DNA from: Sphingomonadales bacterium UBA7471 | GTDB lineage: Bacteria > Pseudomonadota > Alphaproteobacteria > Sphingomonadales > Sphingomonadaceae | NCBI GenBank assembly: GCA_002479765.1 | Contig: DLOZ01000026.1 | Span: 1-52,203 of the forward strand | DNA length: 52,203 bases | Direction: 5' to 3' | Shown here: one piece after another, positions 18,736 through 28,583 of the stretch | How positions within the stretch are numbered: the first letter of the stretch is position 1 | Layout of the letters: every line of letters begins with the position of its first letter | Notes under the pieces: model-generated | Databases searched by the model: none | What the model was told of the DNA's origin: nothing | What the model saw: the letters and a program-made list of their open reading frames with translations, nothing else | Program-made: the position numbers and the translations under genes

Positions 18736-19536
18736 TTAACGCATGGCCAGCCAGAGCAAAGCGGCTGAACCGACAATGATTCGGTAATAGGCAAATGGCG
18801 CGAAGCCATATTTGCCCACCAGTGCCACGAACGCTTTCACCACGATCACGGCAACGACAAATGCCGAGGCGAAGCCAATGGCAATCATGTCGAGATCATC
18901 GGCATTCAAAAGTGCGCGATCTTTCCATAGCGCGTAGACGGTCGCGGCCATCATCGTTGGCACGGCGAGGAAAAACGAAAATTCGGCCGCCGTTTTGCGT
19001 TCGACACCCATCATCAGCCCGCCCATAATCGTCGCGCCGGACCGGCTCACCCCGGGCAGCATGGCGGTGCATTGCATGAGGCCGATGGATAAGGCCGTGC
19101 CGAACGGTATGTCCTCCACCGAATGGAAGCGGACATTTTTCACCATCCGCTCAAGAACCAATATGATGATGCCACCGACGATAAGCGCGATGGCGACAAT
19201 TTCGGGCGTTTGCATAGCGGCGCGGATGGCGTCGTAGGCGACAACGCCAATGAGCAAAGCTGGCACAAAGCCGAGCAGGATATTGCGCGTGAACGCGATT
19301 GGGCCGGGCTGTGCTTTCAATAAGCCGGTGCCGACGGCCCAGAAACGCTGCCAATATACCAGCAACACCGCCAATACTGCGCCCAGCTGGATGGCAATCT
19401 TGAACGCGATCGAACTGTTGTCGGTAAATCCAACCAGTTCACCGGCAAGTATGAGATGTCCGGTGGACGATACGGGCAGAAACTCCGTAAGCCCCTCGAT
19501 AATACCAAGGAGTACGGCGACCAGCCAATCGCTCAC
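18736..19536 (-). CDS. uppP: Undecaprenyl-diphosphatase UppP
   Basis: A 266-residue polytopic membrane enzyme (BacA family) that removes a phosphate from undecaprenyl diphosphate to recycle the wall lipid carrier; overexpression of this family gives bacitracin resistance. Both catalytic blocks are present: GIIEGLTEFLPVSSTGHLIL and PGVSRSGATIMGGL. The start is GTG at 19536, overlapping the upstream stop as GTGA and giving the family N-terminus VSDWLVAVLLG. It is co-translated with the NDUFA9-like gene. Confidence 0.93.
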   Translation of the reverse strand: MSDWLVAVLLGIIEGLTEFLPVSSTGHLILAGELVGFTDNSSIAFKIAIQLGAVLAVLLVYWQRFWAVGTGLLKAQPGPIAFTRNILLGFVPALLIGVVAYDAIRAAMQTPEIVAIALIVGGIIILVLERMVKNVRFHSVEDIPFGTALSIGLMQCTAMLPGVSRSGATIMGGLMMGVERKTAAEFSFFLAVPTMMAATVYALWKDRALLNADDLDMIAIGFASAFVVAVIVVKAFVALVGKYGFAPFAYYRIIVGSAALLWLAMR

Positions 19537-20450
19537 TGACCGCCACCAAAGCGACCATGCCGGCGATAGATGTTCAACCAATCGGCAGCAATTGTATCAA
19601 GCGGTGTCGGCACGATGCCATAGGCCGCCAGCCCGTCCGTGCCGGTTACCACATTGTCCTTGCCCAGCATCTTATATTGATCTTGCGTGATCGGCGCGCC
19701 CGGCAACCAACCCGTGCCTTTTGCGAGCAGCTTTGCTGCGATGTCAGGGACTTCCACAAATATGCGATCACGGCCAATGGCTTTGGCGATCCAGCGGTTC
19801 AGCTCCATCATCGAAAATATTTTGGGGCCACCCAGCTCAAGCGTGCTTCCGTCCTGATGCGCCACGGCCTTTGCGACCGCCTTAGCGACATCGCCCACAA
19901 ATACCGGCTGGAACTTGGTGTCTGCCCCAATGACGGGAACGACAGGAAGCGCGCGGATCATTCCGGCAAAGCGGTTGATGAACTGGTCTTCGCGGCCAAA
20001 GACGATGGATGGACGAAGGATAACCGCCGAGGGGAATGCCGCGCGCACCGCAGCTTCGCCACCTGCCTTGCTCTGCCCATATTCCGCTTCGCTCTGTGCA
20101 TCGGCGCCAATGGCCGACACATGCACGAGCGCTTTGACGCCAGCGGCGGCGGCGGCCTGAGCGACGATGCCTGCACCCACATTTTGCACAGCGTCCATAT
20201 TATCGAAGCTGCCGACAAGATTGATAACCGCATCCGCATCTTTCACGGCGCGCGCCACGCTGTCTGGCTTGCGCACATCAGCCGCCATCAATTGAACCTG
20301 ACCAACATTGCCGAGCGGCTTGATATGATTGGCGCCACCGACGTTGCGGCAGGCCACACGAATACGTGCGCCTTCTTTCAACAGCGCCTGCGCCACATAG
20401 CGGCCCAGAAAACCGCTGCCGCCAAAAATCGTTACCAACTTGCCTTGCAT
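19533..20450 (-). CDS. Complex I NDUFA9 subunit family NAD(P)-binding protein
   Basis: A 305-residue atypical short-chain dehydrogenase with the Rossmann motif FGGSGFLGRYVAQ at the N-terminus. The sequence matches the bacterial relatives of NDUFA9, a complex I accessory subunit. Many of these are annotated as NAD-dependent epimerases, and the real activity in bacteria is not settled. The pairing with uppP is seen in other sphingomonads as I recall. The divergent spacer to tamA (20451-20656) shows no further gene. Confidence 0.82.
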   Translation of the reverse strand: MQGKLVTIFGGSGFLGRYVAQALLKEGARIRVACRNVGGANHIKPLGNVGQVQLMAADVRKPDSVARAVKDADAVINLVGSFDNMDAVQNVGAGIVAQAAAAAGVKALVHVSAIGADAQSEAEYGQSKAGGEAAVRAAFPSAVILRPSIVFGREDQFINRFAGMIRALPVVPVIGADTKFQPVFVGDVAKAVAKAVAHQDGSTLELGGPKIFSMMELNRWIAKAIGRDRIFVEVPDIAAKLLAKGTGWLPGAPITQDQYKMLGKDNVVTGTDGLAAYGIVPTPLDTIAADWLNIYRRHGRFGGGQ

Positions 20451-20656
20451 AAATGCTCCATCATGCAGCGTGTGAATTGGTTGGCGCTTTGCACCACCAC
20501 CCGAAAGCTTTCAAGGCCGACCTGCGCCCGCCTGCAGATAATTGGCTCACCCTATGCCTTATCATTGGCATCCTATTCTCTTCACGGTAACGGATATTGA
20601 TGTGTCTGGATGGAACCTTGTGCATAAAGGGACGTTGGGCGCGAAGGGATGTCTGT

Positions 20657-22897
20657 TTGATCCGATTAACTGCCTTTTTGTATCTTGGTTGTGCAACCGC
20701 ACCTTTGCTCGCGCAAAATCCGGCTGCCGGTGCCGCTGCGTCCGCGCAGGCGCCATCCACCATGCCTGCGAAAGTTTTGAGCCCCGCACCTACTGATCCG
20801 CAAACGCCGATCATCGGCGACGCGGAATTCGACGCCGCCATCCCGTCACTGGACAACGCGCCGTTGGAGAGCATCGACGCATGGCAGGCCGAACAAGAAG
20901 CAAAGGAAGAAGGCGGCACGGCCATGCAGCAAGCCGCACAAACCGCTGCCGATCCCTCTATCGCAGCCGTGCAGGATGGCGATGCCTTGGAAATCCTGCC
21001 CGATCCGCCCGTCACGGACCCGTTGCTGGACGATCCGCTTCTACCCATTGATAGCTTTGATGCGGAACCAACCCCCGAACCAACGCAGGCTGCCGAACGA
21101 GAGGCGCGGGCGTTGCGTTATGTACTGCGTATCGATGGGTTGGATGCCACAAAGACAACCGATATTGCCAAAGATGCCGACGGGGTCGCCGTGGAAGCCG
21201 CTATTTGGCGTGACGTGCGCGCAAGATTTGATAGCCTGTCGGTGCTCAACGATGGTGACGGTACTGCGGAAAACCGCGCCGAAATCAGCCAACGTGCACG
21301 CGCCGACCGTCAGTTGCTGTTGGATGTCCTAAACGGTCAGGGCTTTTTTGACGCTGATGTGCGTGTCGCGGTTCAGCCTTCTGCCGTGGACGGCCAGCCG
21401 TTGAACGTCATCCTGACGGTTGTGCCCGGACGGCGTTACTATCTCGGGCAAATCGCCTTTTCTGCCCCCGCTGTTCAACCGGCGGATCTTATCAGCCGCA
21501 GCTTTGTTCCCAAAAGCGGCGACCCGATTGTCGCGGACATCATCTTGGCGGCCGAAGCAAATATTTCGGTCGAGTTGCCCCAAAATGGCTATCCTTTTGC
21601 AAAGGTTGGTGAACGCGACATATTGCTGGATAGCGACAGGGGCGTTGGCGACTACAGCTTGCCCGTGGAAACGGGCGCACGCAGCTATTTCGGGCAATTG
21701 CGGACCGAAGGCGCCACGGCTTTTGACGCCGACCATGTCTCGATATTGCGGCGCTTCAAGACCGGCGAGCTGTATGACAGCCGGAAAGTTGACGATTTGC
21801 GCGCCGCCCTCATCGCCACGGGCTTGCTGTCGACAGTATCTGTTGAACCTGTCCCGGGTGAGAGCAGCGCGCCAGATGGAACGCCTTATGCCGACTTGCT
21901 TGTGCGGCAGGAAGCGGCACCGCCGCGCACCATTGCGGGCAGCGCCGGCTATGGCACAGGGCAGGGCTTTCGTGGCGAAGCAAGCTGGACACACCGCAAC
22001 CTGTTTCCCCCGGAAGGATCGCTGACCGCAACGGGCGTGGTGGGGACAAAAGAACAAGCTGCGAGCATATCCGTCGCGCGGGCGAATGCCGGACGGCGCG
22101 ACCGCAATATCGACATATCGTTGACCGCTTTGCACAGCAAATATGACGCTTTTGAAGCCTATACCGGGCGTCTGGCGGGGACGATGTCGTTCGTATCGAC
22201 GCCCATCTGGCAAAAGAAATTCACATGGTCGATTGGCGCGGAAATATTGGCGACATCAGAAGACCAGTTTGATTTCGCGCGCGGGCTTCGCGACCGGCAG
22301 ACCTTTTATGTCGCGGCGCTTCCCGGGCAAGTCGGCTTTGACCGGTCGAACAATCTATTGGACCCAACCAAAGGGTATCGCGTCAATATGCGCGTCTCGC
22401 CAGAGACATCGCTTGGGACCGGTAAGCAGATTTATGCGCGGGCCATTCTTGACGCGTCTTATTATTATCCGGTGAAAGACAATATCGTTGTCGCCGCGCG
22501 CGCGCGGGTGGGGACGATATCCGGCATCGCACGCGATAACCTTGCCCCTTCGCGGCGTTTTTATGGCGGCGGCGGCGGATCGGTTCGTGGCTTTGGCTAT
22601 CAACAGCTTGGCCCGAAAGATCCGAATAACGATCCGGTCGGCGGCCGCAGCATGAATGAATTCGCTTTGGAAGGCCGCTATCGTTTTGGCAATTATGGCG
22701 TTGTCGGCTTTGTTGATGCCGGACAGGCATATGAATCGAGCATTCCAAAGTTCAACGACTGGCGCATGGGCGTCGGGGTTGGCGGGCGCTTTTACACCAA
22801 TTTCGGCCCAATCCGTCTGGATGTCGCAACGCCTGTGAACCGGCGACCGGGTGAATCGCGTTTCAGCGTCTATGTGTCGATTGGACAGGCGTTTTGA
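20657..22897 (+). CDS. tamA: Outer-membrane assembly protein TamA (BamA superfamily)
   Basis: A 746-residue outer-membrane protein. A signal peptide (LIRLTAFLYLGCATAPLLAQ) is followed by an unusual proline-, alanine- and acid-rich stretch (to about residue 150), POTRA domains (about 155-390), and a 16-strand barrel ending in phenylalanine (FSVYVSIGQAF). With TamB it forms the translocation and assembly module. The TTG at 20657 has AAGGGA 7 bases upstream and starts the signal peptide directly; an ATG at 20597 would put 20 charged residues ahead of it. It overlaps tamB by 4 bases. Confidence 0.88.
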   Translation: MIRLTAFLYLGCATAPLLAQNPAAGAAASAQAPSTMPAKVLSPAPTDPQTPIIGDAEFDAAIPSLDNAPLESIDAWQAEQEAKEEGGTAMQQAAQTAADPSIAAVQDGDALEILPDPPVTDPLLDDPLLPIDSFDAEPTPEPTQAAEREARALRYVLRIDGLDATKTTDIAKDADGVAVEAAIWRDVRARFDSLSVLNDGDGTAENRAEISQRARADRQLLLDVLNGQGFFDADVRVAVQPSAVDGQPLNVILTVVPGRRYYLGQIAFSAPAVQPADLISRSFVPKSGDPIVADIILAAEANISVELPQNGYPFAKVGERDILLDSDRGVGDYSLPVETGARSYFGQLRTEGATAFDADHVSILRRFKTGELYDSRKVDDLRAALIATGLLSTVSVEPVPGESSAPDGTPYADLLVRQEAAPPRTIAGSAGYGTGQGFRGEASWTHRNLFPPEGSLTATGVVGTKEQAASISVARANAGRRDRNIDISLTALHSKYDAFEAYTGRLAGTMSFVSTPIWQKKFTWSIGAEILATSEDQFDFARGLRDRQTFYVAALPGQVGFDRSNNLLDPTKGYRVNMRVSPETSLGTGKQIYARAILDASYYYPVKDNIVVAARARVGTISGIARDNLAPSRRFYGGGGGSVRGFGYQQLGPKDPNNDPVGGRSMNEFALEGRYRFGNYGVVGFVDAGQAYESSIPKFNDWRMGVGVGGRFYTNFGPIRLDVATPVNRRPGESRFSVYVSIGQAF

Positions 22898-25800
22898 TGA
22901 TGTGGCGGCGCATAGCCATCGGGGCCGGGGCAGTCATGGCATTGCTGTTGCTGGTGATCGCTGGTGGTTATGTGTGGCTGGATACCCAATCCGGACGAAA
23001 TTTTGTCGCGCGGCAGATTGCTGCGTTCGAAATGGAAAATGGCCTCAATATCCGCATCGGGAAAATTGAGGGTTCGATTTACAGCGATACCATCCTGCGC
23101 GATGTCCAGTTCCGCGATCCCAAGGGCGGCTTTGCCCGTGCGCCCGAAATCCGGCTCGTTTGGAACCCGCTGTCGTATTTCTCCAGCGGCGTAAACATTA
23201 CATCGCTGCGTGCGCCCACGCTCAACGTTGCGCGGATGCCGGCATTGCGCATATTGCCCGACCGGGGCGACCCTTTGTTGCCTGATGTGGATATCAACAT
23301 TGGCCAGCTGCACATTGACCGCATTGTGTTTGCCAAAGGCATTACGGGCGAGGAACAGGTCGCCTCGCTGTCGGGCAAGGTGCAGATCGCCGATCGCCGC
23401 GCAATCGTCACCGCGACGGCGGGCAGCCTGCGCGGTGATCGCATCATCCTGAAACTGGATGCCGTGCCCGACGATAATCGTTTCGATATCGACCTGAACC
23501 TCGACGCACCGGCCAAGGGCCTTGTTGCCGGGCTGATGGGGCGTGGCGTGCCCATGACGATGACCCTCGATGGCCGGGGCAGCTGGCGCAAATGGGACGG
23601 TGCTTTGTCCGCGAACATGGGTGCGGAAAAAGTTGCGGACATTGCGCTGACGGCGCGGGAAGGCACCTTCAGTGCAAAGGGGACCGCCGCGCCCGTCAAG
23701 TTCATGGCGAACAGCCTGTTGATGCGCGCATTATCGCCCGTGGCGAACATCGACATGGCGGCACGCTTTGCCGAACGGACCGCAAAAATCAGCGGGACAT
23801 TGCGTTCGGCCGTGATGGAGTTGCGCGCAGATGGCATCGCGGACTTGGGCGAAGCGCGTTTCCGCGACCTTGCCCTGGACATAAGGTTGCTTCGGCCCGG
23901 CATCATCGGTTCAAACGTCAGCGGCACAAATGTCCGCGGAAAGGCATTATTGAACGGGGCATTTGCCCAGCCCACCGTCGCCTATTCCGCGACCGCCACG
24001 CGTTTGGCATTCGGCCTTACGACCTTTGAGGACGTGACGCTGAGCGGTGAAGCGCAAGGCGCGGCCGACCGCTTCCTTATTCCGGTAACCGCGCGCGCGC
24101 GGCGTGTCACCGGCATCAATCAGATCGCCGGTGGCTTGTTGACCAACATGCGCCTGAACGGTGATTTGGCGATCGCGAAGGGGCGTCTGTTTTCGGATAA
24201 TTTGAAGATCAGGTCAGACCGTATCAACGCCACGGCCTTGCTGGTCGGCGATGTTAACAAGGGCTTTTACACAACCGCGTTGGACGGGAAAGTCGACGGC
24301 TTCCAAGTGAACTCGGTCGGGTTGTTTAACGTGGTCGCCGACGTTGATATCGAAACCACATTTGGCAAAGGCTATGCGCTGGTCGGCACATTGAAGGCGC
24401 GGTCCACGCGATTGTTCAGTGCGGGCGCGCAAAGGTTTCTGGGCGGGCAGATGTTTGTCGATGCCGGCATTCGTTACGGCACCAACGGCATATTGCAGAT
24501 TACCCGTGCGACCTTATTGTCGCCGTTGTTCCGGCTGAACAGCGGCACGGGAACTTATGTAGCCCAAGATGGCCGCGTACTTTTTAACGGGCTTGGCTAT
24601 TCCAACCAATATGGACCTGTGGCTGTCGCGATGACCGGGACTTTTGACGATCCGGTGTATCGCATCACCGCCAGCAATCCTGGCTTTGGTGTTGGTTTGT
24701 CGAATGTGGTCGGCGTCGTCACGCAAAGCCAGCGGGGATATGCGGTCGCACTGACGGGGTTGACCGATTATGGTCCGATCAGCGGTGATGCCGATGTGCT
24801 TTCGGGCGATGGCCCCCTCACCATTGATATCCAACGGGGCAATTTTGCGGGCATCGGCGTTACCGGTCGTATCCGGCAAGCCGCCGCGGGTCCCTTTGTC
24901 GGCACGCTCACCGGCGCAGGCGCAGGGTTTGACGGTACAATTGATCTTTCGGCGCAAGGCAGTTTCCAACGCGCCGTCGTGGATGCGGTGGCGTTGAATG
25001 CGGAACTCGCCGGCGCGCAAAAACTCTTTATTGGTCGCGGCATCATTAAAGCGGACGTCATTTTATATGACAGTCCGCAGATTGTCGCGGACGTTCAGAT
25101 GGAAAACGCCATTTTGAACGACGTTGCGATTGCTGCCGCCCGGGCAAAGATCAACTATCGCGATGGGACAGGGACGGGGCAGATATTGGCGGAGGGCCGA
25201 AGCGAAGTGCCCTTCCGCGTTGCCGCCAATGCAACATTCACGCCGCAGCTTTGGCGCATCGCCGCCAAGGGCCGAGCGAACAGTGTCGATTTCGCAACCG
25301 CTGGTCCCATCCGCATCATTCCGCGCCGTGGCAGTTACGACATTTTGCCGAGCAGCATCAAGCTGGCGCAAGGCTCGGTCCGGTTGGCCGGAAGCTATGG
25401 CGAGATGATGTCATTCCAATCACGGTTGGACAAGGTTGACATCGCCGCATTGAATCCGCTCTTTCCCGTTCCCGGCCTGAGTGGAACGGTCACCGGAAGC
25501 CTCGATTGGGCGCAAGCATCTTTGGCGGCGTTTCCGCACGCGGATGCACGGTTGGAAATCAGCAGCTTCGTCCGCGCCAATCTGGGGTCGCGTTCGCAAC
25601 CTGTCGATATCAGTCTAGTCGGGCGATTGTTGCCCGATGGGGGCAATGCGCGCGCGATTATCCGGCGGCGTGGTGCCGCTGTGGGGCGTGTCCAGATTGA
25701 CCTGACGCCGCTGCCACCCGGCACGGCCAGTTGGACTGAACGATTGCTTGCCGCGCCCTTGTCGGGCGGCGTGCGCTATAATGGTCCAGCAGATACGCTG

Positions 25801-27057
25801 TTTTCGCTGGCGGCTTTGGCGGATCAGAGCCTGTCCGGAAATATCGGCGTTGCGGCGGATTTTTCGGGACGTGTTCAAACACCGCAATTGACCGGCGTTG
25901 TCCGCGCCAATGACCTGACATACGAAAATGATGTCTATGGCACGCGGTTGACCAATTTGCGCATCCGCGGTCTGTTTACGAATGACCAGTTGGACGTGAC
26001 CGAGCTGAGCGCAAAGGCAGGCGACGGGACGATCAGCGGCAAGGGCATTGTCAATCTGAGTTCCGCAAAAGGCTTCCCAGTTCAGCTGAACCTTGATCTC
26101 GACCGCGCACGTGTTGCTCGAAGCGAGCTGATCTCGACAACGGCAACCGGACAAATCACCGTATCAAATGCGCCGGACGGTGCCGCACTGATCCGCGGTA
26201 AGCTGCGTCTGCCCGAAACGCGTTTCAAAATCATTCGACAGGGCGCGGCGAAGGTTGCAACACTCACCGGTATCCGCCGCAAACAGTCCATTCGCCGTCC
26301 GCGTGTGTCGGGTGATGCCGATGCGATCGCAAGCCTGCCCAGCAACTGGAAACTCGACATCGCGCTCGAAGCCCCCGGCAACTTATATGTCACCGGCATG
26401 GGTCTTGAATCCGAATGGGGCGCAAAATTGCGGATAACAGGCACCAGCGCTGCACCGCTGATTTCGGGCGATATGGAATTGGTGCGCGGCACATTGGGTT
26501 TTGCCGGACGGTCGTTCGAACTGGAAAGCGGCCGGATATCCTTCAACGGCGGCCCCGCAGCCAACCCGTCGATCCGCGTCGCCGCCGCCAGTGACGTCGA
26601 CGGCACGACGGTGCGTGTGAACATCAGGGGCACGGGCCAAAATCCCGACATCAGCTTCAGTTCGACCCCGGCATTGCCGCAGGATGAGATTATGGCGCGC
26701 ATATTGTTTGGCAATTCGATTGGCGAACTGTCCGCGATTCAGGCGGTGCAGCTGGCAGGATCGCTGAACAATTTGCGTGGCGGCCCAGGCGGGCTTAATC
26801 CGCTTGGCGTGCTTCAGTCGGCAACGGGATTGGACCGGCTGCGCATATTGGGCGCGGATGACATCACGGGGCGCGGAATGGCGGTCGCTTTTGGCCAATA
26901 TATTACCAATGATGTCTATGTCGAAATCGTCACCGATGCGCGGGGCTATACGGCAACGCAGCTGGAAATCAGCCTGACGCCAGCGCTTTCGATCTTAAGC
27001 CAGATCGGCAGCGGCGGAACGTCCAACGTCAATGTGCGGTATAAAAAGGATTATTGA
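22894..27057 (+). CDS. tamB: Translocation and assembly module protein TamB
   Basis: A 1387-residue AsmA-like protein. One N-terminal membrane helix (IAIGAGAVMALLLLVIAGGYVWL) anchors it in the inner membrane, a long repetitive beta-rich body spans the periplasm, and the C-terminal DUF490 domain (about 1050-1387) includes DEIMARILFGNSIGELSAIQ. Known roles are assembly of outer-membrane proteins and lipid transport between membranes. Overlap with tamA indicates coupled translation, and the next small lipoprotein gene begins on its stop codon. Confidence 0.93.
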   Translation: MMMWRRIAIGAGAVMALLLLVIAGGYVWLDTQSGRNFVARQIAAFEMENGLNIRIGKIEGSIYSDTILRDVQFRDPKGGFARAPEIRLVWNPLSYFSSGVNITSLRAPTLNVARMPALRILPDRGDPLLPDVDINIGQLHIDRIVFAKGITGEEQVASLSGKVQIADRRAIVTATAGSLRGDRIILKLDAVPDDNRFDIDLNLDAPAKGLVAGLMGRGVPMTMTLDGRGSWRKWDGALSANMGAEKVADIALTAREGTFSAKGTAAPVKFMANSLLMRALSPVANIDMAARFAERTAKISGTLRSAVMELRADGIADLGEARFRDLALDIRLLRPGIIGSNVSGTNVRGKALLNGAFAQPTVAYSATATRLAFGLTTFEDVTLSGEAQGAADRFLIPVTARARRVTGINQIAGGLLTNMRLNGDLAIAKGRLFSDNLKIRSDRINATALLVGDVNKGFYTTALDGKVDGFQVNSVGLFNVVADVDIETTFGKGYALVGTLKARSTRLFSAGAQRFLGGQMFVDAGIRYGTNGILQITRATLLSPLFRLNSGTGTYVAQDGRVLFNGLGYSNQYGPVAVAMTGTFDDPVYRITASNPGFGVGLSNVVGVVTQSQRGYAVALTGLTDYGPISGDADVLSGDGPLTIDIQRGNFAGIGVTGRIRQAAAGPFVGTLTGAGAGFDGTIDLSAQGSFQRAVVDAVALNAELAGAQKLFIGRGIIKADVILYDSPQIVADVQMENAILNDVAIAAARAKINYRDGTGTGQILAEGRSEVPFRVAANATFTPQLWRIAAKGRANSVDFATAGPIRIIPRRGSYDILPSSIKLAQGSVRLAGSYGEMMSFQSRLDKVDIAALNPLFPVPGLSGTVTGSLDWAQASLAAFPHADARLEISSFVRANLGSRSQPVDISLVGRLLPDGGNARAIIRRRGAAVGRVQIDLTPLPPGTASWTERLLAAPLSGGVRYNGPADTLFSLAALADQSLSGNIGVAADFSGRVQTPQLTGVVRANDLTYENDVYGTRLTNLRIRGLFTNDQLDVTELSAKAGDGTISGKGIVNLSSAKGFPVQLNLDLDRARVARSELISTTATGQITVSNAPDGAALIRGKLRLPETRFKIIRQGAAKVATLTGIRRKQSIRRPRVSGDADAIASLPSNWKLDIALEAPGNLYVTGMGLESEWGAKLRITGTSAAPLISGDMELVRGTLGFAGRSFELESGRISFNGGPAANPSIRVAAASDVDGTTVRVNIRGTGQNPDISFSSTPALPQDEIMARILFGNSIGELSAIQAVQLAGSLNNLRGGPGGLNPLGVLQSATGLDRLRILGADDITGRGMAVAFGQYITNDVYVEIVTDARGYTATQLEISLTPALSILSQIGSGGTSNVNVRYKKDY

Positions 27058-27227
27058 TGCGTTGTGTTGCGTGCATTCTGTTGCTCACACTGGCTGGCTG
27101 TCAGAAGGATTTTGACAGCCAATATGCCGAAACCGAACGCAAGGTGAAGGCGGCCGAGGCCAAGATTGACGCGGAAATGGCGAAGGAAGCCAAAAGGGAA
27201 CCCGGCGACGTTTCTAAATCCAACTAA
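27057..27227 (+). CDS. Small lipoprotein following TamB
   Basis: A 56-residue protein with a lipoprotein signal: MRCVACILLLTLAGC, where the lipobox LAGC makes Cys15 the lipidated residue. The mature 42 residues are hydrophilic and helical (SQYAETERKVKAAEAKIDAE). The ATG shares its A with the last base of the tamB stop (TGATG), so it is almost certainly translated with tamB. It is short enough to be missed by annotation. No known function; an accessory role to TamAB is an inference from position. Confidence 0.75.
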   Translation: MRCVACILLLTLAGCQKDFDSQYAETERKVKAAEAKIDAEMAKEAKREPGDVSKSN

Positions 27228-27287
27228 TCTATGCGCTTTTGTGGCGCACCCCTTCACATTTTGGTTAACCGGTCCTAACAGATACGC

Positions 27288-27959
27288 ATGTGGCATCTCC
27301 ATCAATATCCGCTGTGTCCGTTTTCGCGTAAGGTACGACTCCTTTTGGGCGAAAAGGGTGTGCCGTACAGCCTCGTGCGCGAAAATCCGTGGGAACAGCG
27401 GGACGAATTTCTGCATATGAACCCCGCTGGCCGCACGCCGGTGATGCGCGACCCGGAACGCAACATCACCTTGGCCGATTCGGTCGCGATTTCAGAATAT
27501 ATTGATGAAACCGTTGCCACGAATCCGATGATCACGGGCACGGCGCAATATCGCGCCGAAACACGTCGGCTGGTCGCGTGGTTTGACGAACAATTTTATG
27601 GCGATGTGACGCAGCCGCTTCTGCACGAACGGATGAAAAAGCGCCTGATCGACCGGCAACCGCCCGAGTCCAAAATATTGCGTGAAGCCATGAAGCTGGC
27701 CAACGGGCATCTTGATTATATCGATTATCTGATTGACCACCGTGCATGGCTGTCCGGCGCGGTGATGAGCATGGCCGATCTTGCCGCGGCCGCGCAAATT
27801 TCGGTGGCTGATTATCTCGGCGGAATTGACTGGACGGGGCATGAGCAGACCAAGGCGTGGTATGCGATGTTCAAGTCGCGCCCAAGCTTCCGCCCATTAT
27901 TGTCCGAACGGATGGAAGTCATCACCCCGCCCAAACATTATGAGCAGGTGGATTTCTAA
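27288..27959 (+). CDS. Glutathione S-transferase family protein
   Basis: A 223-residue protein with an N-terminal thioredoxin-like domain, active-site motif CPFSRKVR (Cys10) and the cis-proline loop PAGRTPVM, followed by an all-helical C-terminal domain. A cysteine rather than serine or tyrosine at the active site suggests an Omega/Beta-like or thiol-transferase activity. The substrate is unknown. It stands alone between the tamB lipoprotein and a convergent DUF1428 gene. Confidence 0.88.
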   Translation: MWHLHQYPLCPFSRKVRLLLGEKGVPYSLVRENPWEQRDEFLHMNPAGRTPVMRDPERNITLADSVAISEYIDETVATNPMITGTAQYRAETRRLVAWFDEQFYGDVTQPLLHERMKKRLIDRQPPESKILREAMKLANGHLDYIDYLIDHRAWLSGAVMSMADLAAAAQISVADYLGGIDWTGHEQTKAWYAMFKSRPSFRPLLSERMEVITPPKHYEQVDF

Positions 27960-27990
27960 CATACCGCGGTCAAACACCGGTTGGCAGGTC

Positions 27991-28374
27991 TTATTCCGAA
28001 AGATCAACAACCGGAGTAAACCCGCCAAATATCAGGCGCTTGCCGTCGAATGGCATGGGGTTTTTTGCTGGGTCCATTCTCGGATCGCATTTTGATGGAT
28101 CATTCATCATTTCGGTCATCTTCGCCATTGCCGCGTCGCGCGTATCCTTGTCGGGCCATTCAATCCAACTGAACAACACAGCCTCATCGGGCTCCGCCTT
28201 CACTGCCATACGGAAGTCTGTCGTTGTGCCCTCGGGAATATCGTCACCCCAACATTCGACCACCCGCAAGGCGCCCATTTCGATAAACACGCTATCGGCT
28301 GTGCGCGCATGGTCGATAAACTTCTGTTTGTTCGCCTGCGGACAGGCGATTACAAAACCGTCAATATATGCCAT
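27991..28374 (-). CDS. DUF1428 family protein
   Basis: A 125-residue cytoplasmic protein of the DUF1428 family (ferredoxin-like dimeric fold), beginning MAYIDGFVIACP and containing VECWGDDIPEG and SWIEWPDKDTRD, all family blocks. Function is unknown. The ATG at 28374 has AAGGAG upstream; in-frame sequence before it is not conserved. Confidence 0.85.
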   Translation of the reverse strand: MAYIDGFVIACPQANKQKFIDHARTADSVFIEMGALRVVECWGDDIPEGTTTDFRMAVKAEPDEAVLFSWIEWPDKDTRDAAMAKMTEMMNDPSKCDPRMDPAKNPMPFDGKRLIFGGFTPVVDLSE

Positions 28375-28485
28375 CGTTCTTCTCCTTTGCTGTGCCCCCA
28401 AATTTCCTCAGCTAATGTGAAATCCTTGTTGTACGGGTGGCAACGCTGCCGGCTCGATCCCGATTGGATGGGCCAAGCGGCTGGC

Positions 28486-28572
28486 TCACCCGCGTATCGC
28501 GGCTTCGATGACGGCGACGTCGATCTTGACCATGTGCGCCATGGCATCGAACGCGCATTTGGCGGCCTCTCC
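28486..28572 (-). pseudogene. Remnant of a VOC (PhnB-like) protein C-terminus
   Basis: Just after the small membrane-protein gene, on the same strand, a short frame reads KCAFDAMAHMVKIDVAVIEAA and then stops. This matches my memory of the C-terminal tail of PhnB-like VOC proteins (K...AM..M.KLDIAALE.A). The rest of the gene is absent, so it is a deletion remnant if the match is right. GGAGGAG lies just upstream but there is no usable start in this frame. Recognition is from memory and the piece is short. Confidence 0.4.
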
Positions 28573-28583
28573 TCCTTAAAAAT

